Assembly (NCBI GenBank): GCA_934555825.1
Contig: CAKTFJ010000005.1
Location: 95,207 to 159,206 of the forward strand
DNA: 64,000 nt
Direction: 5' to 3'
Source of the DNA: an uncultured Hyphomicrobium sp.
GTDB lineage: Bacteria; Pseudomonadota; Alphaproteobacteria; Rhizobiales; Hyphomicrobiaceae
In this document: positions 45,375 through 54,800 of the stretch, one piece after another
Numbering within the stretch: position 1 is the first letter of the stretch
How the letters are laid out: each line of letters starts with the position of its first letter
Program-made: the position numbers and the translations under genes
Notes under the pieces: model-generated
Databases searched by the model: none
What the model was told of the DNA's origin: nothing
Seen by the model: only the letters and a program-made list of their open reading frames with translations

Positions 45375-46034
45375 ATGGCGAAGAAACATTTAAGGCTGCG
45401 GACATTCGCGTACTTTCTCCGACCGTATCAGGTCGCTGCAAGACGACGGCGTTCGGCGGTGTTTGCGGCGGCTATGCGCCTTCGTCCCGGCATGAGGGTG
45501 ATCGACCTCGGCGGTGCCCCGATGATTTGGCAATTTGTCGATGTTCCCCTCGAAATCACACTGTTGAACATCGAGTTTTCCGAGACAGCCGCTGCCGAAG
45601 CCGGCCGTTACAGTCAGCACAAGTTCCATTTTCTCAAGGGCGATGCGTGCGACAACGATTTGCCTGCGCAGAGCTTTGATCTCGCGTTCTCCAATAGTGT
45701 CATCGAGCACGTTGGCGATGAGGCCCGGAGAGCTGCCTTCGCGCATCACGTGCGGCGTCTAGCTCCAAAATATTGGGTTCAAACGCCTGCGAAGTACTTT
45801 CCGATCGAGGCTCATAACGGGATGCCGTTCTGGTGGTATTACCCCGAGTCATTAAGGCAACGATTGATCCGCGATTGGCGGGCGGAACTGCCTGATTGGA
45901 CGGAGATGATTGAGGGAACGACGCTCGTCGAGAGAAAGGAGCTTGAGACCATTTTTCCGGACTCCAGGATTTTCACGGAACGAGTGCTCGGTATTCCGAA
46001 ATCCTATGCCGCTTTCCGAGTTGACCGGGATTGA
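45375..46034 (+). CDS. Class I SAM-dependent methyltransferase
   Basis: 219-residue methyltransferase. Motif I is MRVIDLGGAPMIW, the acidic residue after strand 2 is in ITLLNIEFSE, and motif IV is FDLAFSNSVIEHVGDEARRAAFAHHVRRLAPKYWVQTP. The last part (GMPFWWYYPESLRQRLIRDW) is typical of methyltransferases in polysaccharide loci, which O-methylate sugars. Start TAATGG with no strong ribosome-binding site. The next gene's frame follows closely. Confidence 0.85.
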   Translation: MAKKHLRLRTFAYFLRPYQVAARRRRSAVFAAAMRLRPGMRVIDLGGAPMIWQFVDVPLEITLLNIEFSETAAAEAGRYSQHKFHFLKGDACDNDLPAQSFDLAFSNSVIEHVGDEARRAAFAHHVRRLAPKYWVQTPAKYFPIEAHNGMPFWWYYPESLRQRLIRDWRAELPDWTEMIEGTTLVERKELETIFPDSRIFTERVLGIPKSYAAFRVDRD

Positions 46035-46057
46035 TCTCTTCGAGGGTGGTCGAGCGA

Positions 46058-48880
46058 ATGCTCAAGCATGGCACGCAACGAAGAGCTTCTGCATCGCGGT
46101 ACGTGGCCGTTGCGTGTGGTTCGCTCCTCTGCTCGATTGCTTTCTTGGGTGCGAAGGCCGATGTCGCAGCTCAAGCCGTTCACGAGATCACGATTGCGAC
46201 ACCCAACATCATTGCGGTTGAGGTGAGAGATGCTCCATTCGAGGCCGGGAGCATCGAGCAACTTGCGCAACCCAGCAGCAGCGAGCAGGGCACCTGGATC
46301 AAGGTCGGACGTCGATGGGGCATGGTGATCGGTCCCGACCGCGCGCACATCCGAATTGCGGACACGCCTCCCGCGGTGCATTTGGATCGCGCAAGCATTG
46401 ACGATCCTTCTCGCTATGGGGACATCGCGGGCGGCAAAGTCACATCCGTCTATCGCAAGTCAGTCCCTTATGATTCAGGGATCTACCGCGGTCCCAACGG
46501 GGATACGCGGACGGGTGCAAGCCTCAAGCATTACATCTATCTGGAGCTCTCTCAGCCGCTGGCCGAAGGGTCACATACGATTCGTTGGCCGTCCGGCACG
46601 CTTCCCGACAGCGAGTTCCGGTACGTCAGCACGGGTACGCGCGCTATCGCCATTCGCGCCAATCAGAATGGCTATAGGCCAACGGATGCCGGAAAGGTCG
46701 CATACCTCTCGCTATGGCTGCCTAGAGGGAAGGCTGAGGGGGCCGTCGACTTCAGAGACTTTGGTGTCAACGCATTTCACATCATCGATGAGACAGGTAC
46801 GACGCATTTCTCGTCGTCTATAAGGCTGCGCTCGGCTCCGTCCGATCCGGAACCGGGCAACGGATTTCCTGCTCCGCTGCTGGAGTATCCGAGTGCGGCC
46901 CAGCCGCCGATCCGCATCGACAGAATCGATCCTGGGGCGCCGCCCACGTTACATGCGCCAAATCACGGATTTTCCTCTGGGCAGCGGATCTGGCTGGATG
47001 GCTTCGCTGGCTCCATGGCGCAATTCAACGGGTTCGTGACCGTTGGTGACGTCACGACGAACGCCTTTACACTTGGTGAGCTGCCGAGCAGCAATTCAGC
47101 GGCGCCCAACTCCTCTGGTCCTCCCGTCGCGCTTGCCGTTCACAATGCCAATCGTGCCGGCACGTTTGTTTTCGAACTCGATTTCGGGAGCTGGAAGCCA
47201 AAAGCGGAGGGCACATATCGTATCCATATTCCAGACCTTGGCGTATCCGACGCGTTCGAGGTTCGTGAAGACATTTGGTCCCGTGCAGGAAAAGCGTCGA
47301 TCGGAGGTCTCTATAACCATAGAAGCGGGATCGCGCTTGATGGGCGTTTCGGCTTCACCCGCCCAGTTCCCTTCCGCCCCGGTTCTCAAGTGGCTGTTCG
47401 GTTGTCAAAACTCCCGCTGACATGGAGTTCTAATTTTCATGGCGGCTTCATTTCCGCCGATCTGGGTGGCAAGCAACCTTGGATCACGGACGAAGTGGCA
47501 CCCGAAACGTATTGGGGCGGTTACATGGATGCCGGCGACTGGGATCGTCGCATTGATCATCTCGACGTGAGCTATCTGCTGCTCGACGTCTACGAGAGTT
47601 CTGCTGATGCGTTGCGCGCGTTGCCTCTCGGGATTCCGAAGTCCAGCGACGTGTTGGATCGCGATCTTTACGCCGAGGCCGACGATCTGCCGGACGTGCT
47701 TCACGAGGCAATCTGGACAATCGACTTTTTTCGTCGGCTGCAACTGCCCGACGGAAGCGTTCGTGGCGGGATAGAAAGTTCGGGACATCCCCTTTTGGGC
47801 ACGCCGAGTTATCTGGAGCACCAGACGGTGTTCGCCTATGCGCCCGATGAGATATCGTCGTATCGGTATGCGGGAGTTGCAGCCAAGCTTGCCGGGGTTC
47901 TCGATCGGGCGGCGAAACCTCAGTTGGCAGACGTCTATCGAAGTAGCGCGCTATCCGCTTGGCGAGCTGCCGAACGTATCAGCGGCAATCGAGATGCCGT
48001 CTATGCCGAGGCGCGCTCCTTAGCGGACGCGAGTGGTCAGTTCGCTGCAACGCCATGGGATGTGCGTGCGAACAGCTTGACGCAAATCGCCTCCGAACAC
48101 CGGGTGGCAGCGGCAGGATCTCTGTTTCGCCTGACGGGCGAAGACGAGTACCGAGAAATTTTTGAAGCGGGCTGGGCCGGCGAGGTAGAGCCTTACATTC
48201 ACAATGCTGATGGGGCCTGGGAGTACTATCGCGCCGCGCATTCGACGGTGAATTCCAGCCTTCGAGACCGCATTGCCGCAGTGTTCATCGCTTCGGCGAA
48301 ACTCATCGTGGATGCGCAGAATGCCTTCGCTTATCCCAGCATGAAGCATCCTTTCGCTCCTATCGGCTGGGGGCAGGGCCTCGCTCCGGATTATAATCAA
48401 AGCCAGCTTTTGATCCGCGCGCACCAGATCGCGACGAATGGAGACATTCTGCGCACGATGCAGGTGGCATCGGCGCATATTCTCGGAGCCAATCAAGTCG
48501 GCCTTAGCTTCACGACCGGGCTGGGCCATCGGAACATCAAGCATCCTCTCCACGTCGATCATCTCGCGATGGGCGTCAAAGTGCCTGATGGGATCACGAT
48601 CTATGGATGGGCGCCGCAGTCGGATACCTCCCACGAGTGGCTTTTCGGGCCACCGTGGACACCGTTGCCAATCAGCGGAACGGAAGAGGGTGCGCAAGGT
48701 CGGAGGGTTTCCCCCAATCGCTTCATCATGCCCTTCTACGACTATTTAATCGAGCATCCATTGCTGATCATGCAACAGGAATATACGGTGCATCAAACGA
48801 TCGGCACGACTGCGGGGGTGTGGCTTTATCTGCATGCGCATGGCGGAGAGGGCTCTTCGCCAGAAGGTCGTTCTCCTTAA
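46058..48880 (+). CDS. Glycoside hydrolase family 9-like protein with N-terminal Ig-like domain
   Basis: 940 residues from the ATG at 46058. Signal segment (YVAVACGSLLCSIAFLGA), Ig-like/CelD-N-type beta domains (about 150-420), then a GH9-like (alpha/alpha)6 domain. Its catalytic Asp motif is WGGYMDAGDWDRRIDHL (Asp491, Asp494), the late histidine loop is FTTGLGHRNIKHPLHVDH, and the general-acid glutamate is Glu908 in LIMQQEYTVHQT. GH9 enzymes cleave beta-1,4-glucans. Within a polysaccharide locus it may trim or release the polymer, or remodel it; this is inference. An upstream in-frame TTG at 46031 overlaps the methyltransferase stop. Confidence 0.85.
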   Translation: MLKHGTQRRASASRYVAVACGSLLCSIAFLGAKADVAAQAVHEITIATPNIIAVEVRDAPFEAGSIEQLAQPSSSEQGTWIKVGRRWGMVIGPDRAHIRIADTPPAVHLDRASIDDPSRYGDIAGGKVTSVYRKSVPYDSGIYRGPNGDTRTGASLKHYIYLELSQPLAEGSHTIRWPSGTLPDSEFRYVSTGTRAIAIRANQNGYRPTDAGKVAYLSLWLPRGKAEGAVDFRDFGVNAFHIIDETGTTHFSSSIRLRSAPSDPEPGNGFPAPLLEYPSAAQPPIRIDRIDPGAPPTLHAPNHGFSSGQRIWLDGFAGSMAQFNGFVTVGDVTTNAFTLGELPSSNSAAPNSSGPPVALAVHNANRAGTFVFELDFGSWKPKAEGTYRIHIPDLGVSDAFEVREDIWSRAGKASIGGLYNHRSGIALDGRFGFTRPVPFRPGSQVAVRLSKLPLTWSSNFHGGFISADLGGKQPWITDEVAPETYWGGYMDAGDWDRRIDHLDVSYLLLDVYESSADALRALPLGIPKSSDVLDRDLYAEADDLPDVLHEAIWTIDFFRRLQLPDGSVRGGIESSGHPLLGTPSYLEHQTVFAYAPDEISSYRYAGVAAKLAGVLDRAAKPQLADVYRSSALSAWRAAERISGNRDAVYAEARSLADASGQFAATPWDVRANSLTQIASEHRVAAAGSLFRLTGEDEYREIFEAGWAGEVEPYIHNADGAWEYYRAAHSTVNSSLRDRIAAVFIASAKLIVDAQNAFAYPSMKHPFAPIGWGQGLAPDYNQSQLLIRAHQIATNGDILRTMQVASAHILGANQVGLSFTTGLGHRNIKHPLHVDHLAMGVKVPDGITIYGWAPQSDTSHEWLFGPPWTPLPISGTEEGAQGRRVSPNRFIMPFYDYLIEHPLLIMQQEYTVHQTIGTTAGVWLYLHAHGGEGSSPEGRSP

Positions 48881-48956
48881 TGCGCTGTCATGGTCGATTG
48901 AATTGCGACTTCGACCTGCCTGAATGCGCCTTCCTGCGGATTTCCTTGCTCGGGAC

Positions 48957-50327
48957 ATGCAGCGTCCGATGAAGTACGTCGCGCTTTTCATAGGTATTGT
49001 CGGTCTTGTTCCGCTCACTCTTTTCCTGAGAGGGAATCCGGTCGCGCGCAATCACTTTTGGCTTCTGCTCGGTGTCATTCCGTTCATCATCAAAGCCGTG
49101 CCGTTTTTCGATCTTGCGCTGATCACGTGGCATGATTTCTGGTTCGGATTTGTTCCAGGCCTTCAGATCTCGGCGATCGATCTCATCGCTGTTGCCCTAT
49201 ATTTTACGGTGAGGCACCAGACCAACAGCATCCGCTATCATTTTCCGTTTTTGCTCTATTTGACCGCGATATCGTTGTCGGTATTTCAGGCAGATGAGCC
49301 TCTCGCAGCCGTATTCTATTTATGGCAATGCCTACGCATCTACTTCTTCACGGTCGTCATCGCCAAGGCTTGCACGGATGAGGCCGTGCCGATGCAATTG
49401 CTGAAGGGCATGGCCATCGGGATCGGAATCCAGTTCTTCGTGGTGATCTACCAGAAGTTTGGCTTGAAGCTGATCCAGCCCACGGGCACGTTCGTCCACC
49501 AGAATACGCTGGGTCTCGTGATGCACTTGGTGGTGATGCCTCACTTTGCGCTTCTCTTGCGTGGCCAGCGTCAGATCCTGAACGTCCTCACTCCAATGTG
49601 GGGGCTGACTGTTGCCGCGCTCATCGCGTCGCGAGCCGCGCTCGGCTTTGCCGTCATAGGTGTTTTGGCGACTTACGTGCTTTCATCATTTCGCCGGTGG
49701 TCCACTCGGAAGGCACTCGTGGGCCTCGGTGGAATGCTGATTGCGGCGGTGTTGGTGCCGGTTGCTATTTCCTCACTCGAAAAAAGGTTTGATGCCGCTC
49801 CGCTCATGGAGGAGGAGTATGATGAGCGTGCAGCGTTTAATCGCGCGGCTCTTTCGATGCTCGTAGCTGAGCCATTAGGAGTCGGAGCCAATCATTATGC
49901 GTATGCCGGGAAGAAGTACGGTTACTCCATTCGGGCAGGCGTGGTTCCGTTTGAAGGAAATCTCAACAACATCGTTCACAACGCTTATTATCTCAACGCT
50001 GCAGAAGCGGGGTATCTAGGCTTCGTCGCGTTCACGATCCTGATGCTCTACCCGATCTGGATCGCGTTTCGATACTGCTGGATGGCGCGCGGCGATCCAA
50101 GGGGCGATCTCTTGCTTGGTCTGGGCATGGGGTTGGCGACTGTAGCCGCGCATTCCTTGCTCGAATACGTCGTCGTCGTGCAGGAGGTGCAGTACGTTTT
50201 AGCCATGGTCGTCGGCATGACCTTTGGCGTTGCGCATCAAATCAAGGTCGCTCGTAAAGAGCAGGCGAGCCCGATCCCGAGATCAAGTTTGTTTCGTGCC
50301 CCAATCGCGGGCAAAGTCATTCGATAA
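48957..50327 (+). CDS. Wzy/O-antigen ligase-like membrane protein
   Basis: 456-residue polytopic membrane protein with about 11 segments. The large periplasmic loop and conserved part (GTFVHQNTLGLVMHLVVMPHFALLL, then ERAAFNRAALSMLVAEPLGVGANHYAYAGK... NIVHNAYYLNAAEAGYLGF) fit the Wzy_C/O-antigen-ligase family. It probably polymerises repeat units in the periplasm. Start ATG 48957 (alternative ATG 48969). Confidence 0.88.
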   Translation: MQRPMKYVALFIGIVGLVPLTLFLRGNPVARNHFWLLLGVIPFIIKAVPFFDLALITWHDFWFGFVPGLQISAIDLIAVALYFTVRHQTNSIRYHFPFLLYLTAISLSVFQADEPLAAVFYLWQCLRIYFFTVVIAKACTDEAVPMQLLKGMAIGIGIQFFVVIYQKFGLKLIQPTGTFVHQNTLGLVMHLVVMPHFALLLRGQRQILNVLTPMWGLTVAALIASRAALGFAVIGVLATYVLSSFRRWSTRKALVGLGGMLIAAVLVPVAISSLEKRFDAAPLMEEEYDERAAFNRAALSMLVAEPLGVGANHYAYAGKKYGYSIRAGVVPFEGNLNNIVHNAYYLNAAEAGYLGFVAFTILMLYPIWIAFRYCWMARGDPRGDLLLGLGMGLATVAAHSLLEYVVVVQEVQYVLAMVVGMTFGVAHQIKVARKEQASPIPRSSLFRAPIAGKVIR

Positions 50328-50370
50328 GCTAAGTGGGATTTGAAAGCGAACCGGCTTCAAATTGGCAACG

Positions 50371-51615
50371 TCAGTCCTGCTGATTGGGATGCTGGCGAGC
50401 GTCTGCGAGTAGATCGTCCAGTGCGTCCTTGATCTGCGATTGGAATGTTGCCTGGCGCTGTTCCCACCACCGCCGTCCTTCTGCGCCGTCGCCGCGCTCG
50501 GCCTGGAGCAAATTTTCGATAGCCGCCGACATTCTTGCGGCATCACTTTCGACGCGAACAGAAGATGGAACGTCGCGAAGGCCGCGCATCGCGATGGGTG
50601 TTGCCACAGTGGCCACGCCCAGGCTCAACGTCTCAATGGTTTTGATTTGCACGCCGGACCCGATCGTCGTCGGGATAACTACTACTCGGCACTCTCGCAG
50701 AAAGGCTCCCGCGTCCGGTACAAAGCCGACAAAGCGAACACGGCCAATTTGGGTCCCAGGTGCATACTGGCTTTTTCCTCCGACAACCACGTTGAGGTCG
50801 ACGGGGAGTTGCGGAACGACCTCGGCAAGAAACCAATCGAGCCCGACGCGATTGATGTCCCACGTCCAACTTCCAAGGAGCCCAATATCGGTGCTTGGTG
50901 GCGGGAGTCGTTCCACATGCGCAAAACGTTGGCCGGGCACACTGAACGACCGAACCGGTACTCCCCCGTCCGCAAGTGATCGAAACGCTGCCGCATCGTC
51001 GTCTGTCAGAGTCCAAACGGCCTGCGCTCGTTGTGCGGTTCGCCTTTCCAGATCGTGCACCAGCCGCGCCTCTCGCCGGTAGGCGAAGCTCTTTGCCTTT
51101 CCGCGTAATCCTTTGGGAACCCTGTTCTCATAGGCGCCATAGAGCCGATGCTCGATATTGTGCGCGACATATACAACGGGTAGGTCATCGGGTAGAGCTG
51201 CCAGCAGCCACGCAGCCTGAATATGGTCGATAATGACCAGATCCCAGCGGCTCGAGCGCAGTTTGTGACGTACGAGGTCCATCATCTCCCTGGTCACGTA
51301 CTTCTGGACGGAGAACGGCCGCGCGTTCAGCAGAGCATGCGTCATCCAGAGCGCGGATCGTGTTGGAGATTGCGCACTTTCGATCACCAGGCGTCGTGGA
51401 GAAGAGAATCCGGCCGGCAGGGGGGCGGGCGCTGATTGATCCTCTCTCTCATACCCCACGACATCGACCTTGCATCGGGCGTTTTGCAGCGCTTCGATGA
51501 AATTCATGGAGCAGATCTCACCGCCGCTCTGCCGGCGGTGCGGTAGCACCGTTGTTAAATAGAGCACCCGACGCCCCGATAATCCGTCGAATGGCTGTTC
51601 AAAAATTCGCGTCAT
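50371..51615 (-). CDS. Family 4 glycosyltransferase
   Basis: 414-residue GT-B glycosyltransferase. N-terminal VLYLTTVLPHRRQSGGEICSMNFIEAL, acceptor part LVIIDHIQAAWLLAALPDD and VVYVAHNIEHRLYGAYENR, C-terminal donor part FVGFVPDAGAFLRECRVVVIPTTIGSGVQIKTIETLSLGVATVATP. Resembles GT4/stp1-type (sugar PEP-CTERM-like) glycosyltransferases. Last gene of the polysaccharide region, divergent from the NRPS gene. Confidence 0.9.
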   Translation of the reverse strand: MTRIFEQPFDGLSGRRVLYLTTVLPHRRQSGGEICSMNFIEALQNARCKVDVVGYEREDQSAPAPLPAGFSSPRRLVIESAQSPTRSALWMTHALLNARPFSVQKYVTREMMDLVRHKLRSSRWDLVIIDHIQAAWLLAALPDDLPVVYVAHNIEHRLYGAYENRVPKGLRGKAKSFAYRREARLVHDLERRTAQRAQAVWTLTDDDAAAFRSLADGGVPVRSFSVPGQRFAHVERLPPPSTDIGLLGSWTWDINRVGLDWFLAEVVPQLPVDLNVVVGGKSQYAPGTQIGRVRFVGFVPDAGAFLRECRVVVIPTTIGSGVQIKTIETLSLGVATVATPIAMRGLRDVPSSVRVESDAARMSAAIENLLQAERGDGAEGRRWWEQRQATFQSQIKDALDDLLADARQHPNQQD

Positions 51616-51884
51616 TAAAAATTACACCCCGTACCCGCGCGCCCAGGCCAACGATTTACGCCGGAGGGCCGACGACAGCCCAACGTGACTCCGTCCGCCC
51701 CGGGCTGTCGGCTGTTTTCGCGGCTTGCGGTCTTTAGTTCAACCGTCCCCGATGCAGTAATTGTTTTATCTATTGACGTTAACTGTTTTTAGCGATGCGG
51801 GCCTTCGGCCTACCGCAAGACTCGGATCGCAGGTCAGTTGCGAGTAGAATACGTTTCGTTTTTCAGCGGGTTTCGGGGTTTTTC
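51616..51884. other. Divergent intergenic region before the NRPS gene
   Basis: 269 bases between the divergent GT4 and NRPS genes. An AT-rich stretch at about 51755-51795 could hold the NRPS promoter, but no convincing -35/-10 pair was found. No gene is supported here; the upstream extension of the NRPS frame is not protein-like. Confidence 0.5.
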
Positions 51885-54800
51885 GTGACAAAGATCGCGT
51901 GTGTGTTGATGGGCGACGGTTCGCTCCTGGTGCAGTGCGGGGAGACCCTCCTGGCGCGAGGGCACAAGGTTGTGGCGGTTGCGACGACGACTTCGAGTGT
52001 TGTCGAGTGGGCGACCGGGCACGGTATCTCCGTGGTGACTTCAGAGACACGCGATCTTGCGCGGGATCTTGCTTCGTTCGAGTACGACTGGTTCTTTTCC
52101 ATCGCGAACTTGAGGCTCGTTCCGGAGCCTGTCTGGCTGCGTGCGCGTCAAGGTGCTGCGAACTTTCACGATGGGCCGCTTCCCCGCTACGCCGGCCTGA
52201 ACACTCCCGCCTGGGCTATTCTGAAAGGCGAGACCCAGTATGGCGTGACGTGGCACGCTCTGACCGACAGTATCGACAAAGGGCACATTTACGCCGACGT
52301 TGCGTTCGAGATCAGCGACGCCGACACTGCGCTGACGTTGAATACCAAATGTTTCGAAGCAGGCATGACCTCTTTCGCGATGCTGCTCGATCGTGTGGAG
52401 CAGGGTGAGGCGCAAGGCCGGCCGCAACCTTCCGTCGAAAGCAATTATTTCGGTCTCATCGACCGTCCGGATGGGGCTGCAACGATCAATTTCGAGCGTA
52501 CGACAGGTGAAATCTGGCGGCTTGTGCGCAGCCTTTCGTTCGGTGAGGGTTATATCAATCCGCTGGGATTGCCCAAGGTCCGGACGCCGCGCGGCGCGTA
52601 TGCGGTCACCTCGCTCGCTGTGGCAGATGCAGATTTTCTGCATCCCCCCGGCACGGTCGTATCGGTCAACGAGGATGGTGCGATCGTAGCCGTGGCAGAT
52701 GGTGCGGTCTGCATCAAGGTGCTCGCCGACAGTTCTGGTCAGCTCGTGCCGCTCACCCAAGTTTTTTCCGCAGGCGACATCCTTCCTGCGCTCGACGAGG
52801 ACGAGGCTAAGCGTCTGACGGCCCTCATGGCCGATCTTGCGCGACATGAGGAGTTTTTCCGCAAGCGCCTCGCGGGAGCGGAGAATCCGGAGATCGATGG
52901 TCTTGCACCGACTGCTCCTGGAGCGGTGCCTCAGTGGGAGGCGGTGGAACTTGCGCTGCCGGATAACCTGAGCGGAGATAAAGTCGTTGCGGCGCTCGCG
53001 TCGTACGTTGCCCGCACGGGGCGTAAGGCTCGCGTTCGGATTGCTTACGCTGACGATGATCTCGCCGCCCTGGCGGATGAGTATCGAGGATACGTCGCGC
53101 CGACCGTTCCCCTCACGCTCGATGTGACGGGCGAGACGACGGTTGATGCGCTTGCGCGCCGTATCGAGACCGAGCTTGCTGAAGTCCGCCGTCGGCGCGG
53201 CTATGCGGGGGACATCGTGAGCCGGACGCCGCGCCTCGCTCCCGGCCCGGCCACGCTCGCCATTCGGCAGACCGTGCGGGCGCTCGCTGTTGGAAACGCG
53301 GGTTTGCCCGGCAGCGTTCTGACGTTCGTCGCCGCATCTGACGCGACAACGCTCCGTATCTTGTTCGACGCCGCGCGATTGCCGAAATCGGCAGCAAGTG
53401 CGATCGCCTCGCAACTCGAAGCCTTGTTTGAGGTGGTCGCTTCCGGCGACGCGCCTGAGCGCGTCGCTGAGCTGCCGCTTATATCGAAAGCGGATATCGA
53501 CGAGCTTGTCGTCTCCCGTAACCAAACGGCGCGGGACTACGACCGCGCGGCACTCGTACATACGCTCATTTCCGCGCAGGTCGCGCGCACGCCCGACGCT
53601 ACGGCGCTGATCGCGGGCGACGCGCGCCTTACTTATCGCGAGTTGGAGGAGCGGGCAGATCGTGTCGCGAGAACGCTTGCTGCTCTCGGCGTCGGTGCGG
53701 ATACGCCGGTCGGCCTCTATGTCGAGCGCTCCCTGGATCTCGTGGTCGGTGCGCTTGCAATCCTCAAGGCCGGTGGAGCCTATGTGCCGCTCGATCCAAC
53801 TTATCCGAAGGATCGCGTCGCCCTGATGATCGAGGACAGTGGGCTGTCCATCTTACTCACGCAGGAGGGACTCAAGCCGCCGGCCGGAGATGGCCGCGTG
53901 CGGAGCGTTACCGTGCAGAATGCGCTATCGCGCGCGGAAAATGCGACGCCTGCGAACGTCGAGCCGCACAATCTCGCCTACGTTATTTACACGTCTGGCT
54001 CCACCGGCCGGCCGAAGGGCGTGATGGTCGAGCATCGCAACGTGGTCAATTTTTTCGCGGGTATGGACGACCGCATCCCCATGCCGGAGGCTGGGAGCCA
54101 GCCCGTGTGGCTGGCGGTGACGAGCCTTTCATTCGACATTTCCGTGCTGGAGCTTTTTTGGACGCTGACACGCGGCTTTGCCGTTGTCATCCACACGGGC
54201 CGCCAGCAAGCGGCCGCGCCGCATCGTGCCGGGGATGGCCACGGGCTCGATTTCAGCCTCTACTTCTGGGGTAACGACGACGGCGCTGGGCCACGCAAGT
54301 ATCAGCTCCTGCTCGAAGGGGCTCGCTTCGCCGATGCGCACGGCTTCTCAGCCGTCTGGACGCCGGAGCGCCATTTCCATGCATTCGGCGGGCCTTATCC
54401 TAATCCGTCGGTTACGGGCGCTGCCGTTGCCGCGGTCACAAAGAACCTTGAGATCCGCGCTGGAAGCTGCGTGCTTCCGCTCCATCATCCCGCCCGTGTT
54501 GCTGAGGAGTGGGCGGTCATCGACAATATCTCGAACGGGCGCGTGGGCATTGCATTCGCGTCGGGCTGGATGCCGGAGGATTTTCTGCTGCGTCCCGAGA
54601 ATGCGCCGCCCCACAACAAGACGGCTCTCCTGAGAGATATCGATGTCGTGCGCCGCCTTTGGCGCGGCGAGGCCGTACCGTTCGACGCGCCGGGTGGCAA
54701 GAAGGTCGATGTCGTGACGCAGCCGCGCCCGGTCAGTCCCGAGCTCAAGATCTGGGTGACCACAGCCGGCAATCCGGATACGTATCGCGAGGCTGCGCGT

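Noticed and set aside
45072..45389. 105-residue minus-strand open frame
   Set aside because: It overlaps the methyltransferase start and has no recognisable protein character.
51795..51884. Upstream extension of the NRPS to the ATG at 51795
   Set aside because: The extra 30 residues are not part of the formyltransferase fold; the fold begins exactly at the GTG at 51885.
52041..53561. 506-residue minus-strand open frame
   Set aside because: It is antisense to the NRPS formyltransferase and partial condensation region.
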